From: Streptomyces sp. TRM68416 | Lineage (GTDB): Bacteria; Actinomycetota; Actinomycetes; Streptomycetales; Streptomycetaceae | Assembly: GCF_014596915.1 (NCBI RefSeq) | Contig: NZ_JACVWU010000011.1 | Span: forward strand, 211,918 to 275,917 | Direction: 5' to 3' | Length of the DNA: 64,000 nt | Shown here: positions 23,800 through 31,690 of the stretch, one piece after another | How the letters are laid out: every line of letters starts with the position of its first letter | Numbering within the stretch: position 1 is the first letter of the stretch | Notes under the pieces: generated by a model | Told to the model about the DNA's origin: nothing | Databases searched by the model: none | The model's input: the letters and a program-made list of their open reading frames with translations, nothing else | Program-made: the position numbers and the translations under genes

Positions 23800-23822
23800 G
23801 CCCCCGACGTCATGTCGGGGGC
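23800..23822 (+). terminator. Host terminator of the acyl-CoA dehydrogenase gene, now displaced
   Basis: GCCCCCGAC-GTCAT-GTCGGGGGC, a perfect 9-bp stem followed by TGTTCTGT. Before insertion it would have stood just after the dehydrogenase stop; it also faces the stop of the convergent thioesterase gene and can serve it. Confidence 0.8.
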
Positions 23823-23838
23823 TGTTCTGTGTGGGGTC

Positions 23839-24396
23839 CTAGTCCTCGATCCCCTCCGCCGCCCGCCTCTCCCGCAGTTCCATGATCGCCCGGCGTCGCG
23901 CCAGGCGGTGGGTGCGGCGGATCTGGGCCTCCTGGTAGCGGCGCTTGTCGCGTTCCGTCTCCGGGAGGACCGGGGGGACGCGGCGGGGCTTGCCGTCGGC
24001 GTCGACCGCGGCGAAGACCAGGTAGGCGGAGCCGACCTGGGTGGGCGGCGTGGACTCGTTCCAGCGCTCGGCGAGGACGCGGACGCCGACCTCCATCGAG
24101 GTGCGGCCGGTCCAGTTGACCTGGGCCTTGACGTGGACGAGGTCACCGACGCGGACGGGCTCCAGGAACACCATCTCGTCCATGGAGGCGGTGACCGCCG
24201 GTCCGCCGCTGTGCCGTCCCGCCACCGCGCCCGCCGCGTCGTCGACGAGCTTCATGATCACGCCGCCGTGCACGGTGCCCAGCAGGTTGGTGTCGCTGTG
24301 CGTCATGATGTGGCTGAGGGTGGTGCGCGAGGCGGAGGTGGGCTTGCCCGGGATCTCCGGGATGTCCGATTCCGCGGCCGAGGCCTGTTCTGTCAT
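23839..24396 (-). CDS. Acyl-CoA thioesterase, hotdog fold
   Basis: A 185-residue hotdog-fold thioesterase of the BACH/YciA type. The motif NLLGTVHGGVIMKLVDDAAG holds the catalytic Asp and HGG; MDEMVFLEPVRVGDLV and NWTGRTSMEVGVRV follow the family. It hydrolyses acyl-CoA to free acid and CoA. The C-terminal 40 residues are a charged helix. I chose the ATG at 24396; a GTG at 24405 is possible. Before insertion of the element it would have converged on the acyl-CoA dehydrogenase gene, and both share the acyl-CoA theme. Confidence 0.88.
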   Translation of the reverse strand: MTEQASAAESDIPEIPGKPTSASRTTLSHIMTHSDTNLLGTVHGGVIMKLVDDAAGAVAGRHSGGPAVTASMDEMVFLEPVRVGDLVHVKAQVNWTGRTSMEVGVRVLAERWNESTPPTQVGSAYLVFAAVDADGKPRRVPPVLPETERDKRRYQEAQIRRTHRLARRRAIMELRERRAAEGIED

Positions 24397-24516
24397 GGCC
24401 TCCACTTTATGCCGAGGTCACAGAGGCGGATTTTTGTGTCGGCTTGGCAACAGCCCTGCCCCTATTTCCCGCCGAACCTTGTATGACACACCGCCGTGCC
24501 CTGCACACTGGGGCCC

Positions 24517-25800
24517 ATGAACAACTGGCCCGAAGGATGGTCCGACGACAACCGCGGCAGCGGCTACGGACACGGCAGCGCGAGCGCACAGCCCGAGAGC
24601 GCCCGTGTCATGCGGCAGGTCCGCCGCGGTCCGGCGGCACCGCCCGGCGCGGGTCAGGCGGCACCCCCGTACGGAGTCCCCTCGCAGCCGTCGTACGACG
24701 GCGCGGGCCGGGACGGGCACGGCGGCTACGACAGCGGATACAACACAGGCCAGGTCTACGGCTCGCCCCCGGGCGGCGGTGGCTCGGGAGGGACGGGCAT
24801 GCGGGAGCCGCGTCCCGCGCCGGACTGGCGGCGCCGTATCAAGTGGACCGCGATCACGGTCGTGACCGTGCTCGTGGTGACCACCGTCGGCACGTACTTC
24901 TGGGCCGACTCCAAGCTCAACCGTGACGTCGACCTGTCGAAGGTGATCGACCGGCCGGAGGCGGGCAAGGGCACGAACTACCTGATCGTCGGTTCCGACA
25001 GCCGCGAGGGCATGACCGACGAGGAGAAGAAGAACCTCCACACCGGGTCCGCCGAGGGCAAGCGCACGGACTCGATGATGATCCTGCACACCGGCGACAA
25101 CGGCTCGACGCTGATCTCGCTGCCGCGCGACTCCAACGTCACGATCCCGAACTTCCAGGGCTCGGAGTCCGGCAAGCTCCGCGAGGGCCTGGGCGCGAAC
25201 AAGCTGAACGCCGCCTACTCGATCGACGGCCCGACTCTGCTGGTGCGCACGGTCGAGTACAACACCGGACTGCACATCGACCACTACGTCGAGATCGGCT
25301 TCGCCGGTTTCGCGAACATCGTGGACGCGGTCGGCGGCGTCGAGATGGAGATCCCGAAGGGCGGCATCAAGGACTCCAAGTCCGGTGCCGACCTGAAGGA
25401 GGGCAAGCAGACCCTGAACGGCGAGGAGGCCCTCGCCTTCGTCCGTACCCGGTACGCGCTGGCCGGCTCCGACCTGGACCGCACGAAGAACCAGCAGAAG
25501 TTCCTCTCCGCGCTGGCCAACCAGGTCGCCACCCCGGGCACGGTGCTCAACCCCTTCAAGCTGTACCCGACCATGGGCGCGGGCCTGGACTCGCTCGTCG
25601 TCGACAAGGACATGAGCCTGTTCGACCTGGCCGACATGTTCTGGGCGATGAAGGGCGTCAGCGGCGGCGACGGCAAGTCGATGAACATTCCGCTCGCGGG
25701 CAGCACAGCGAACGGCAACCTCCAGTGGGACATGACGAAGGTCAAGACCCTGGTCGGCCAGCTGAAGAACGACGAGAAGGTCACCGTCTCGGGCAACTGA
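24517..25800 (+). CDS. LCP (LytR-CpsA-Psr) family protein A
   Basis: A 427-residue membrane-anchored LCP protein. An N-terminal Gly/Ser/Pro-rich cytoplasmic region (about 110 residues) precedes one TM helix (WTAITVVTVLVVTTVGTYFW) and the extracellular catalytic domain: NYLIVGSDSREG, RTDSMMILH, ISLPRDSNV, NAAYSIDGP, HYVEIGFAGF and AFVRTRY. LCP enzymes transfer lipid-linked glycopolymers to peptidoglycan. It has no C-terminal LytR_C domain, unlike B-E. It diverges from the thioesterase gene and converges on the copper-storage-like gene. Confidence 0.92.
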   Translation: MNNWPEGWSDDNRGSGYGHGSASAQPESARVMRQVRRGPAAPPGAGQAAPPYGVPSQPSYDGAGRDGHGGYDSGYNTGQVYGSPPGGGGSGGTGMREPRPAPDWRRRIKWTAITVVTVLVVTTVGTYFWADSKLNRDVDLSKVIDRPEAGKGTNYLIVGSDSREGMTDEEKKNLHTGSAEGKRTDSMMILHTGDNGSTLISLPRDSNVTIPNFQGSESGKLREGLGANKLNAAYSIDGPTLLVRTVEYNTGLHIDHYVEIGFAGFANIVDAVGGVEMEIPKGGIKDSKSGADLKEGKQTLNGEEALAFVRTRYALAGSDLDRTKNQQKFLSALANQVATPGTVLNPFKLYPTMGAGLDSLVVDKDMSLFDLADMFWAMKGVSGGDGKSMNIPLAGSTANGNLQWDMTKVKTLVGQLKNDEKVTVSGN

Positions 25801-25854
25801 GCGCGGGGGCCGGTCCGCGGGGCGCGAGGCGAGCCCAGCGGACCGGCCGTCGGT

Positions 25855-25911
25855 CACGGTCCGCGGGCCAAGGTCCGTCGGTCAAGGTCCGTCGGTCAAG
25901 GCCCACCGGTC
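25855..25911 (-). repeat. 14-bp tandem repeat overlapping a stop codon
   Basis: AAGGTCCGTCGGTC at 25870-25883 and 25884-25897, a variant at 25898-25911, and a weaker one upstream. The last unit overlaps two bases of the stop codon of the copper-storage-like gene, so the array forms its 3' end on the minus strand. Confidence 0.85.
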
Positions 25912-26275
25912 ACATGGTGGCGCCGGCCATCGTGCGACAGGTCTGCGCGCAGCGGCGGCACGCCTCGGCGCAGCGCATCATCTGGGCGTCGTCCGGCATG
26001 GACATACACGCCTCGGCACACATCTCACAGGCCTTGGCGCACAGCGCGCACATCTCGGCCGACATGGGCGAGCGGCGCATCATCATGTCCGCGCAACAGC
26101 GGGTCGTCTCGGCGCAGTCCAGCAGCGCGCGCATGATCTGCATCTGGGCCTGGCCGCCCATCTGCATGCAGGAGCTCATGGTCTCCTCGCACACACTGTG
26201 GCAGTTCATGCACGCCTCGACGCAGTCCTGCATCTCCTTGCTCATCGCGGTCATGGTTCCGGTCTGCTCCTGCAT
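25910..26275 (-). CDS. Cysteine-rich four-helix-bundle copper-storage protein, Csp-like
   Basis: A 121-residue protein with 17 cysteines arranged as CxxxC and CxxC pairs along four helices (CVEACMNCHSVC, CAETTRCC, CALCAKACEMCAEAC, CAEACRRCAQTC), plus many methionines. This is the pattern of the DUF326 / Csp3 cytosolic copper-storage proteins, which line a helical bundle with thiolates that hold many Cu(I) ions. No signal peptide is present, so it is cytoplasmic. A strong GGGAGGAG site lies just before the ATG. No copper exporter or regulator is adjacent. Confidence 0.88.
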   Translation of the reverse strand: MQEQTGTMTAMSKEMQDCVEACMNCHSVCEETMSSCMQMGGQAQMQIMRALLDCAETTRCCADMMMRRSPMSAEMCALCAKACEMCAEACMSMPDDAQMMRCAEACRRCAQTCRTMAGATM

Positions 26276-26435
26276 GGCTCCTCCCGGAGGCCGTGCGGGG
26301 CCCGGGGGAGACCCCGCGTCCTTCCGTCCTACGCCCGTCCGAGCCCCGGCGCCACCGGCAGAACCTACGGTTCCCGCCGCACGCCCCCACTCAGCCCACC
26401 AAGAGTCAGCCCACCAGGAATCAGCCCACCAAGAG

Positions 26436-26855
26436 TCAGCCCACCAAGAACCAGTCCACCAGCAGCAGCCCCGCCGCCCCGAGCGACCACACCACCGTCG
26501 GCGGTCCGGCCGCGCCGACCCGGGCGGGACGCAGTTCGGGGTGGCGGGCCATCAGGGTCAGGTGGTCGGCCGTCCGTTGCCCCGCCGTCGGGATGCGCAG
26601 ACGGCGGTGGAGCACCGGGGGCAGGAACCCGCCGGCGATCACCGGTTCGTCGGTGCCGGCGGAGAACTCCAGCGTTCCGTCGCGGCGCAGCCAGACGTCC
26701 CGGATGTCGTCCCAGGGCAGCCGGCGGACCCGCAGGACGCGCCGCAGCAGTACGCCGTCCGCGTCGGCGACGATGTGCCACGCGGCCAGTCGGCCGACCG
26801 TGAGGGCCCAGACGAACGCGCCGAACGCCAGGAAGAACCGGTCCCCGGCCGTCAC
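26436..26855 (-). CDS. PH-like domain membrane protein
   Basis: A 139-residue protein with a TM-like segment at the N-terminus (FFLAFGAFVWALTVGRLAAW), a small beta-rich domain (IVADADGVLLRRVLRVRRLP then WDDIRDVWLRRDGTLEFS) typical of bacterial PH domains of the DUF2581/bPH2 kind, and a C-terminal TM helix (VVWSLGAAGLLLVDWFLV). The GTG start overlaps the stop of the upstream small gene (GTGA). The function is unknown; many such proteins are membrane-associated in actinobacteria. Confidence 0.75.
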   Translation of the reverse strand: MTAGDRFFLAFGAFVWALTVGRLAAWHIVADADGVLLRRVLRVRRLPWDDIRDVWLRRDGTLEFSAGTDEPVIAGGFLPPVLHRRLRIPTAGQRTADHLTLMARHPELRPARVGAAGPPTVVWSLGAAGLLLVDWFLVG

Positions 26856-27052
26856 GTCCCCGTCCGGCGGCTCGCCCCCAGCAGATAGACGGCGACGAGC
26901 GCCACGGCGAGGCCCCGGGCGGACCAGCCCGCGCCCGCGGTGAGCGGTTCCGGCGCGGGCGGCAGGGAGGGCCGTAGCTCCGCGAGGCGCTGTTCCCGTG
27001 CCAGCCGGGCCGTCCGGCGCGCCTCTCTGCGGTCCTGCTGCTTCGTGCCCAT
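26852..27052 (-). CDS. Small basic membrane protein, coupled to the PH-like gene
   Basis: A 66-residue protein: a charged helix (RREARRTARLAREQRLAELR), a short proline-rich linker and one C-terminal hydrophobic segment (GLAVALVAVYLLGA). Its stop overlaps the PH-like gene start by 4 bases. The function is unknown; the two may form a membrane complex. Confidence 0.65.
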   Translation of the reverse strand: MGTKQQDRREARRTARLAREQRLAELRPSLPPAPEPLTAGAGWSARGLAVALVAVYLLGASRRTGT

Positions 27053-27135
27053 CGTGTGCTTCCCCCCAGGTACGACGGCTGCCCCCCAGCAGCACGCCGA
27101 GGGGCAGTGTAGATCCCGCAGGTTGACGCGCTGCC

Positions 27136-28587
27136 CTACCGGCAGCCCACCTCGTCCCCCCGCACCACCCCGAACTCCCCCTGCGCCGGATCGACGGCAC
27201 GCACCTTCCGTACCTGCGTGAAGTCCTGCCCGGCGATCACCTTCAGCGTCGCCCCCTGCCCCTTCACCGCCCGCAGCTCACTGCCCGGCAGGGCCGTGGC
27301 GAGCGACTTCGCCGACCGGTCCCAGCGCGGGTCGTACGCGACCACCGTGCGCCGCACGGTGCGGGACTCCGAGTTCACCGGCATCCGCGTGGTCCGGAAC
27401 CCCGTCGACGCCAGTGCCGCGTCCACCCGCTTGCCCAGCCCGGCCGTGGCCGTGCCGTTCTCCACCTGGACCCGGATCTGCTGCGGGGCCACGTCCACCG
27501 TCACAGCCTCGCCGCCGCGCGGCCGCCGCACCGACAGCGGCTTGTCCTCGCGCAGGGCCGCGAAGAGCCGTTCCGCCTTCGCCGCGTCCCATTTCAGGGT
27601 GGAGCCGACGCCCTTGACGGCGTACCCCATCCGCCCGATCGGCACGGTGGTGAACTCCGACGAGGAGGGGGAGAAGTTCCGCATCGCCCGGCCCAGGTCC
27701 AGCAGCTCGTCGGTGCCGAAGCCCTTGTCCGCCCGCACCGACCCCAGCACGGCCCGCGTGATGTCCCGGAACTTCATCGGGTTCAGCAGGATCCCGGAGG
27801 ACGTGGCCCGGTCCACCAGCGCCGCCAGGAAGCGCTGCTGGCGCTGCATGCGGCCCAGGTCGGAGGCGCCGTCCACGTGCCGTGCGCGGACGTACTGGAG
27901 GGCTTCCCCGCCCTTGAGCTCGTGCGTCCCGGGCGGCAGGTCGAGGCCGGTGTAGGAGTCCTTCAGCGGCTCGGTGGTGCAGATCTTCACCCCGCCGAGG
28001 ACGTCGACCGTCTTCATGAAGCTGGTGAAGTCGACCTCCAGGTAGTGGTCGATCTTCACCTTGGTCATGGCCTCCACCGTCCGCACGGTCAGCTGGGGCC
28101 CGCCCTCCGCGTACGCCGCGTTCAGCTTGACGGGGTGCCCGCGGTGCCGCTCGCCGCTGGTCTCGTCGAGATGCGCCGGGGTCATCGCGTACGAGTCGCG
28201 CGGCAGGCTCACCACGCTCGCCCGCTCCCGGTCCTCCGAGATGTGCACGATCATGATCGTGTCCGTGCAGTGACAGGGCGCCCCGCCCAGCCGGTACCGC
28301 CGCCGCTCCTCCTCGCTGATCCGGTCCCGCCCGTCGGTGCCGACCAGCAGCACGTTCATGCCGTGGCCCGCCCGCGGCCGGTTCTTCATGTCCTTGAACG
28401 GATCCACCCGGGCGATGTCCGCGTCCAGGCCGGTCAGGACCGAGTGCCCGATCCCGGCGGAGGCCAGCACCACGACCGACAGCGTGGTCACCGCCCGCAT
28501 GGCCCAGCGCGGCTTCTTCCGCCGTACGGGGGGACGCCGCGGTCGGCGCTGTGGCGGCCGGGAGGGGGAGCGGGGCGGCGTGGTCAT
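27136..28587 (-). CDS. LCP family protein B, with LytR_C domain
   Basis: A 483-residue LCP protein. A very basic cytoplasmic N-terminus (RPPQRRPRRPPVRRKKPRW) leads into one TM helix, then the LCP domain (MNVLLVGTDGRDRISEEE, TDTIMIVHI, VSLPRDSYA, LNAAYAEGGP, YLEVDFTSF, YVRARHVDGASDLGRMQRQQ, partly quoted) and a C-terminal LytR_C domain starting IRVQVENGTATAGLG. GGAGG lies 8 bases before the ATG at 28587. It diverges from the GT2 glycosyltransferase gene, which may make the glycan it attaches. The final residues VGDEVGCR include a cysteine also seen in the other LCPs here. Confidence 0.92.
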   Translation of the reverse strand: MTTPPRSPSRPPQRRPRRPPVRRKKPRWAMRAVTTLSVVVLASAGIGHSVLTGLDADIARVDPFKDMKNRPRAGHGMNVLLVGTDGRDRISEEERRRYRLGGAPCHCTDTIMIVHISEDRERASVVSLPRDSYAMTPAHLDETSGERHRGHPVKLNAAYAEGGPQLTVRTVEAMTKVKIDHYLEVDFTSFMKTVDVLGGVKICTTEPLKDSYTGLDLPPGTHELKGGEALQYVRARHVDGASDLGRMQRQQRFLAALVDRATSSGILLNPMKFRDITRAVLGSVRADKGFGTDELLDLGRAMRNFSPSSSEFTTVPIGRMGYAVKGVGSTLKWDAAKAERLFAALREDKPLSVRRPRGGEAVTVDVAPQQIRVQVENGTATAGLGKRVDAALASTGFRTTRMPVNSESRTVRRTVVAYDPRWDRSAKSLATALPGSELRAVKGQGATLKVIAGQDFTQVRKVRAVDPAQGEFGVVRGDEVGCR

Positions 28588-28714
28588 GGGGGACACCTCC
28601 GCGAGGGCCGTACGTGGGATCCTGAGCACCGTAGGCCCATACGATCTGCGGTCCGGTGCACCGCCCCGGGCGGGGCGCACCGGTGTCCCCCGTTCGCGGT
28701 AACGTGAGCCCCCT

Positions 28715-29761
28715 ATGAACGCCAAGCCCGACGTGCAGCTCCCCGCCGTTTCTGTGATCATGCCCGTCCTCAACGAGGAGCGGCATCTGCGCGGAGCCGT
28801 CCAAGCGATCCTCGCGCAGGAGTACGCCGGCGAGATGGAGGTCGTGATCGCCCTCGGTCCGTCCACGGACCGCACGGACGAGATCGCCGCCGAGCTCGTA
28901 CGGGAAACTGCGCCCAATGAAACCAAGCGCGTCCACACCGTCCCGAACCCCTCGGGCCGCACGCCCGCCGCGCTGAACGCCGCGATCAAGGCCTCCCGCC
29001 ATCCGGTCGTCGTCCGCGTCGACGGCCACGGCATGCTCTCGCCGAACTACATCTCGACCGCCGTACGGCTCCTTGAGGAGACCGGCGCGCAGAACGTCGG
29101 CGGGATCATGCATGCCGAGGGCGAGAACGACTGGGAGCACGCCGTCGCCGCCGCGATGACGTCGAAGATCGGCGTGGGCAACGCGGCCTTCCACACGGGC
29201 GGTCAGGCGGGGGAGGCCGAGACGGTCTACCTCGGTGTCTTCCGCCGTGAGGCGCTGGAGCAGCAGGGCGGCTACAACGAGGAGTTCATCCGCGCCCAGG
29301 ACTGGGAGCTGAACTTCCGGATCCGGGAAGCGGGCGGCCTCATCTGGTTCTCGCCCGAGCTGAAGGTCTCGTACCGCCCGCGGCCGAGCGTGCGGGCCCT
29401 GGCCAAGCAGTACAAGGACTACGGCCGCTGGCGGCACGTCGTCGCCCGCTACCACGCCGGCTCCATCAACCTGCGCTACCTCGCCCCGCCGACCGCGGTG
29501 TGCGCCATCGCGGCGGGCCTGGTGGTGGGCGCGGCCGTGCATCCGCTGGGCTTCGTCGTCCCCGGCGGCTACCTCGCGGCGATCGTCCTCGGCTCCCTGC
29601 CCGCGGGCAAGGGCCTGCCGCTGAAGGCGCGGCTGCAGATCCCCGTCGCCCTCGCCACCATGCACATGTCCTGGGGCTGGGGCTTCCTGACCAGCCCCCG
29701 CTCGCTGGCCCGCAAGGTGATCGCCTCCCGGCGGCCCGCGGTGCTCAGCACCAGCAACTGA
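28715..29761 (+). CDS. Family 2 glycosyltransferase
   Basis: A 348-residue GT-A fold glycosyltransferase: VSVIMPVLNEERHLRGAV at the N-terminus, DGHG as the metal-binding DxD-like motif, YLGVFRREALEQQGGYNE and AQDWELNFRIREAGG for the acceptor-side loop, and two hydrophobic C-terminal helices (VCAIAAGLVVGAAV, GGYLAAIVLGSL). It probably adds a sugar to a lipid-linked or surface glycan at the inner membrane face. It stands among six LCP genes, so a role in the polymer they ligate is likely. Confidence 0.9.
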   Translation: MNAKPDVQLPAVSVIMPVLNEERHLRGAVQAILAQEYAGEMEVVIALGPSTDRTDEIAAELVRETAPNETKRVHTVPNPSGRTPAALNAAIKASRHPVVVRVDGHGMLSPNYISTAVRLLEETGAQNVGGIMHAEGENDWEHAVAAAMTSKIGVGNAAFHTGGQAGEAETVYLGVFRREALEQQGGYNEEFIRAQDWELNFRIREAGGLIWFSPELKVSYRPRPSVRALAKQYKDYGRWRHVVARYHAGSINLRYLAPPTAVCAIAAGLVVGAAVHPLGFVVPGGYLAAIVLGSLPAGKGLPLKARLQIPVALATMHMSWGWGFLTSPRSLARKVIASRRPAVLSTSN

Positions 29762-29788
29762 GCACCCGGCGGGGCCCGGCCTTCACTG

Positions 29789-31369
29789 CTACCAGGTGAA
29801 GTCCGGGTCCACGTGCATGCACGCGGTCTCGTCGGCGCCGTTGAGCGCCTTGTCGGCCTCGGGCATCTTGTCGTCCTTCTTGGGCGCCTTGTACGCCGTA
29901 CCCTCGCGCCAGTCCGCGCCGACGACGAGCGTCACCCCGCTGACCTCCGTGGACCGCTTCACCGAACTCAGTGGAATGCCGAGGGACTTGGCGACCCGCT
30001 GGGCGTCGCCCTCCAGGTCGACGCTCGGGTAGCGGACGACGGTGCGGTCCTCGCTGAGGAGCGCGGCCCGGTCGGCGACCGCCTTCGCGAAGCCCTCCTG
30101 CTGGAGCAGCCCGGTCACCGTGGTCGCCCGCCCCTGGGCCGCGCCCAGCGTGTCGGTACGGGTGCCGTTCTGCACCTGTACGGCGATCTCGGCGTCCGGC
30201 GGGGCCGGGTCGTCCGAGAGCTTCTCCCCGGCCGGCTTCTTCCTGTCCTTGCCGTCCAGGGCGATGTCCTCGCGCACCAGCCGGAAGAGCTGCTCGGCCT
30301 CCTCGGTGGGCTCCACCTGCACGCCCACGTACCGGTTCGGCATCGTGGCCATGGTGATCCGCTTCGGGCTCACCTTGCGCAGCTCGTTGCTGAGGGCGAA
30401 GAGCTTCTTGACGTTGTCCAGACCGGGGTCGACCGTGAGGGCGTCGGTGGCCTCCTCGGCCAGCCTGCGCAGCTTCAGCGGGTTGCTGAGGGTGGCGTTC
30501 TCACGCAGCTGCCGCACCATCGAGCTCATGTACATGTGCTGGGCCTTGGCCCGGGCGAGGTCACTGCCGTCCTCGAAGCCGTAGCGGGTGCGCAGCCACT
30601 GCAGGGCCTGCTCGCCCTTGACCGGGTGCGTGCCCTTCTTCATCTTCAGCCCCGAGCCGTGGCCCTCGCTGTCACGGGACTCGATGTTGGCGTCCACGCA
30701 CACCGGGACGCCGCCGACGGCGTCCGCCATCGACACCACGCCCGCGAAGTCGACCATGATGAAGTGGTCGATGTGGATGCCGGTGAGCTCCTGCCAGGTG
30801 GCCACCGTGCAGCCCGGACCGCCGCGGCGCAGGCTCTGGTTGGTCGCCACCCGCCCGTTGGACGCCGGGTACACCTCGTTGTCGTCAGGGTCCGTGCACT
30901 TGGGGATCTGGACGAGGGTGTCGCGCGGCATGCTGATGACCGACATGTTGGAGCGGTCGGCCGACAGGTGCAGCAGCATCTGCACGTCGGCGCGGGCCGG
31001 CGTGCCGAACGTCTCCCGCGCGCCGCCGAGCTTCTGGTTCTCCTCGGTGTCCCGCGCGTCCGAGCCGATGAGCAGGATGTTCATCGGGGTCTGTCCGGCC
31101 GCGTTCGGCGTCGGCTTGGCGATCTTGGCGTCGCCGAGGTTCAGGGCGTCGTGCTTGATGTTGCCGTTGAGATGCCGGTAGTAGAGGTACCCGGCACCGG
31201 CCGTGCCCAATATCAGCACCGCGAGGACCGAGGCGGTCCATCTCAGCGCCCGGCGCCCGCGCCGCGCCGGGCCTCTGCGGCGCCTACCGCGGCCCTCCCT
31301 GCCGTCGGCCGCCGCCGTACTGCCCCCCTCGGCGGCCGGCTCGGCCTCGCGCACACTGCTCTGCGTCAC
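29789..31369 (-). CDS. LCP family protein C, with LytR_C domain
   Basis: A 526-residue LCP protein. A basic Gly/Arg-rich cytoplasmic tail, one TM helix (WTASVLAVLILGTAGAGYLY), LCP domain (MNILLIGSDARDTEEN, ADVQMLLHLSADRSNMSV, SMPRDTLVQIP, TNQSLRRGGPGC, DHFIMVDFAGV, LRTRYGFEDGSDLARAK) and a LytR_C domain (EIAVQVQNGTRTDTLG). It ends with DPDFTW. The start is GTG. It is on the same strand as D, E and F, separated from D by a repeat array. Confidence 0.92.
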   Translation of the reverse strand: MTQSSVREAEPAAEGGSTAAADGREGRGRRRRGPARRGRRALRWTASVLAVLILGTAGAGYLYYRHLNGNIKHDALNLGDAKIAKPTPNAAGQTPMNILLIGSDARDTEENQKLGGARETFGTPARADVQMLLHLSADRSNMSVISMPRDTLVQIPKCTDPDDNEVYPASNGRVATNQSLRRGGPGCTVATWQELTGIHIDHFIMVDFAGVVSMADAVGGVPVCVDANIESRDSEGHGSGLKMKKGTHPVKGEQALQWLRTRYGFEDGSDLARAKAQHMYMSSMVRQLRENATLSNPLKLRRLAEEATDALTVDPGLDNVKKLFALSNELRKVSPKRITMATMPNRYVGVQVEPTEEAEQLFRLVREDIALDGKDRKKPAGEKLSDDPAPPDAEIAVQVQNGTRTDTLGAAQGRATTVTGLLQQEGFAKAVADRAALLSEDRTVVRYPSVDLEGDAQRVAKSLGIPLSSVKRSTEVSGVTLVVGADWREGTAYKAPKKDDKMPEADKALNGADETACMHVDPDFTW

Positions 31370-31677
31370 TTTCCTGCCCTTCCCACCCTTGCCCCCAGGA
31401 ACAGGGCCACCCGCGCGCCATACGGCGGGCCCGTCGTACGCCCTGTCAGACGCACGAGGGGCCCGGAAAGTGGCGCTGTTTTTCTCAACTCACCCGGCGT
31501 GTTCCTCAGTTCACCCGGTGCGTTTCTCAACTCACCCGCTGCGTTCCTCAACCCGCCCGGCGCGTCCTCAATGCACCCGGCGCGTTCCCGGACTCACCCG
31601 CCGCGTTCCTCGACTCACCCGCCGCGTTCCTCGACTCACCCGCCGCGTTCCCGGACTCACCCGCCGGGTTCCCCGAC
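31370..31677. other. Noncoding gap between LCP genes C and D
   Basis: About 110 bases of ordinary promoter-type sequence next to gene C, then the 21-bp stop-codon array that fills 31481-31690. No other gene is seen. Confidence 0.7.
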
Positions 31678-31690
31678 TCACCCGGCGCAC
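31481..31690 (-). repeat. 21-bp tandem array of in-frame stop codons after LCP gene D
   Basis: Ten units, at spacings of 21, 21, 21, 20, 21, 21, 21, 21 and 21 bases, begin with the last codons and stop of LCP gene D (GCGCCGGGTGA). Each unit repeats a GC-rich run ending GGGTGAGT, then a short purine-rich spacer. For the four units nearest the gene the period keeps the TGA in frame with it. Confidence 0.9.
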
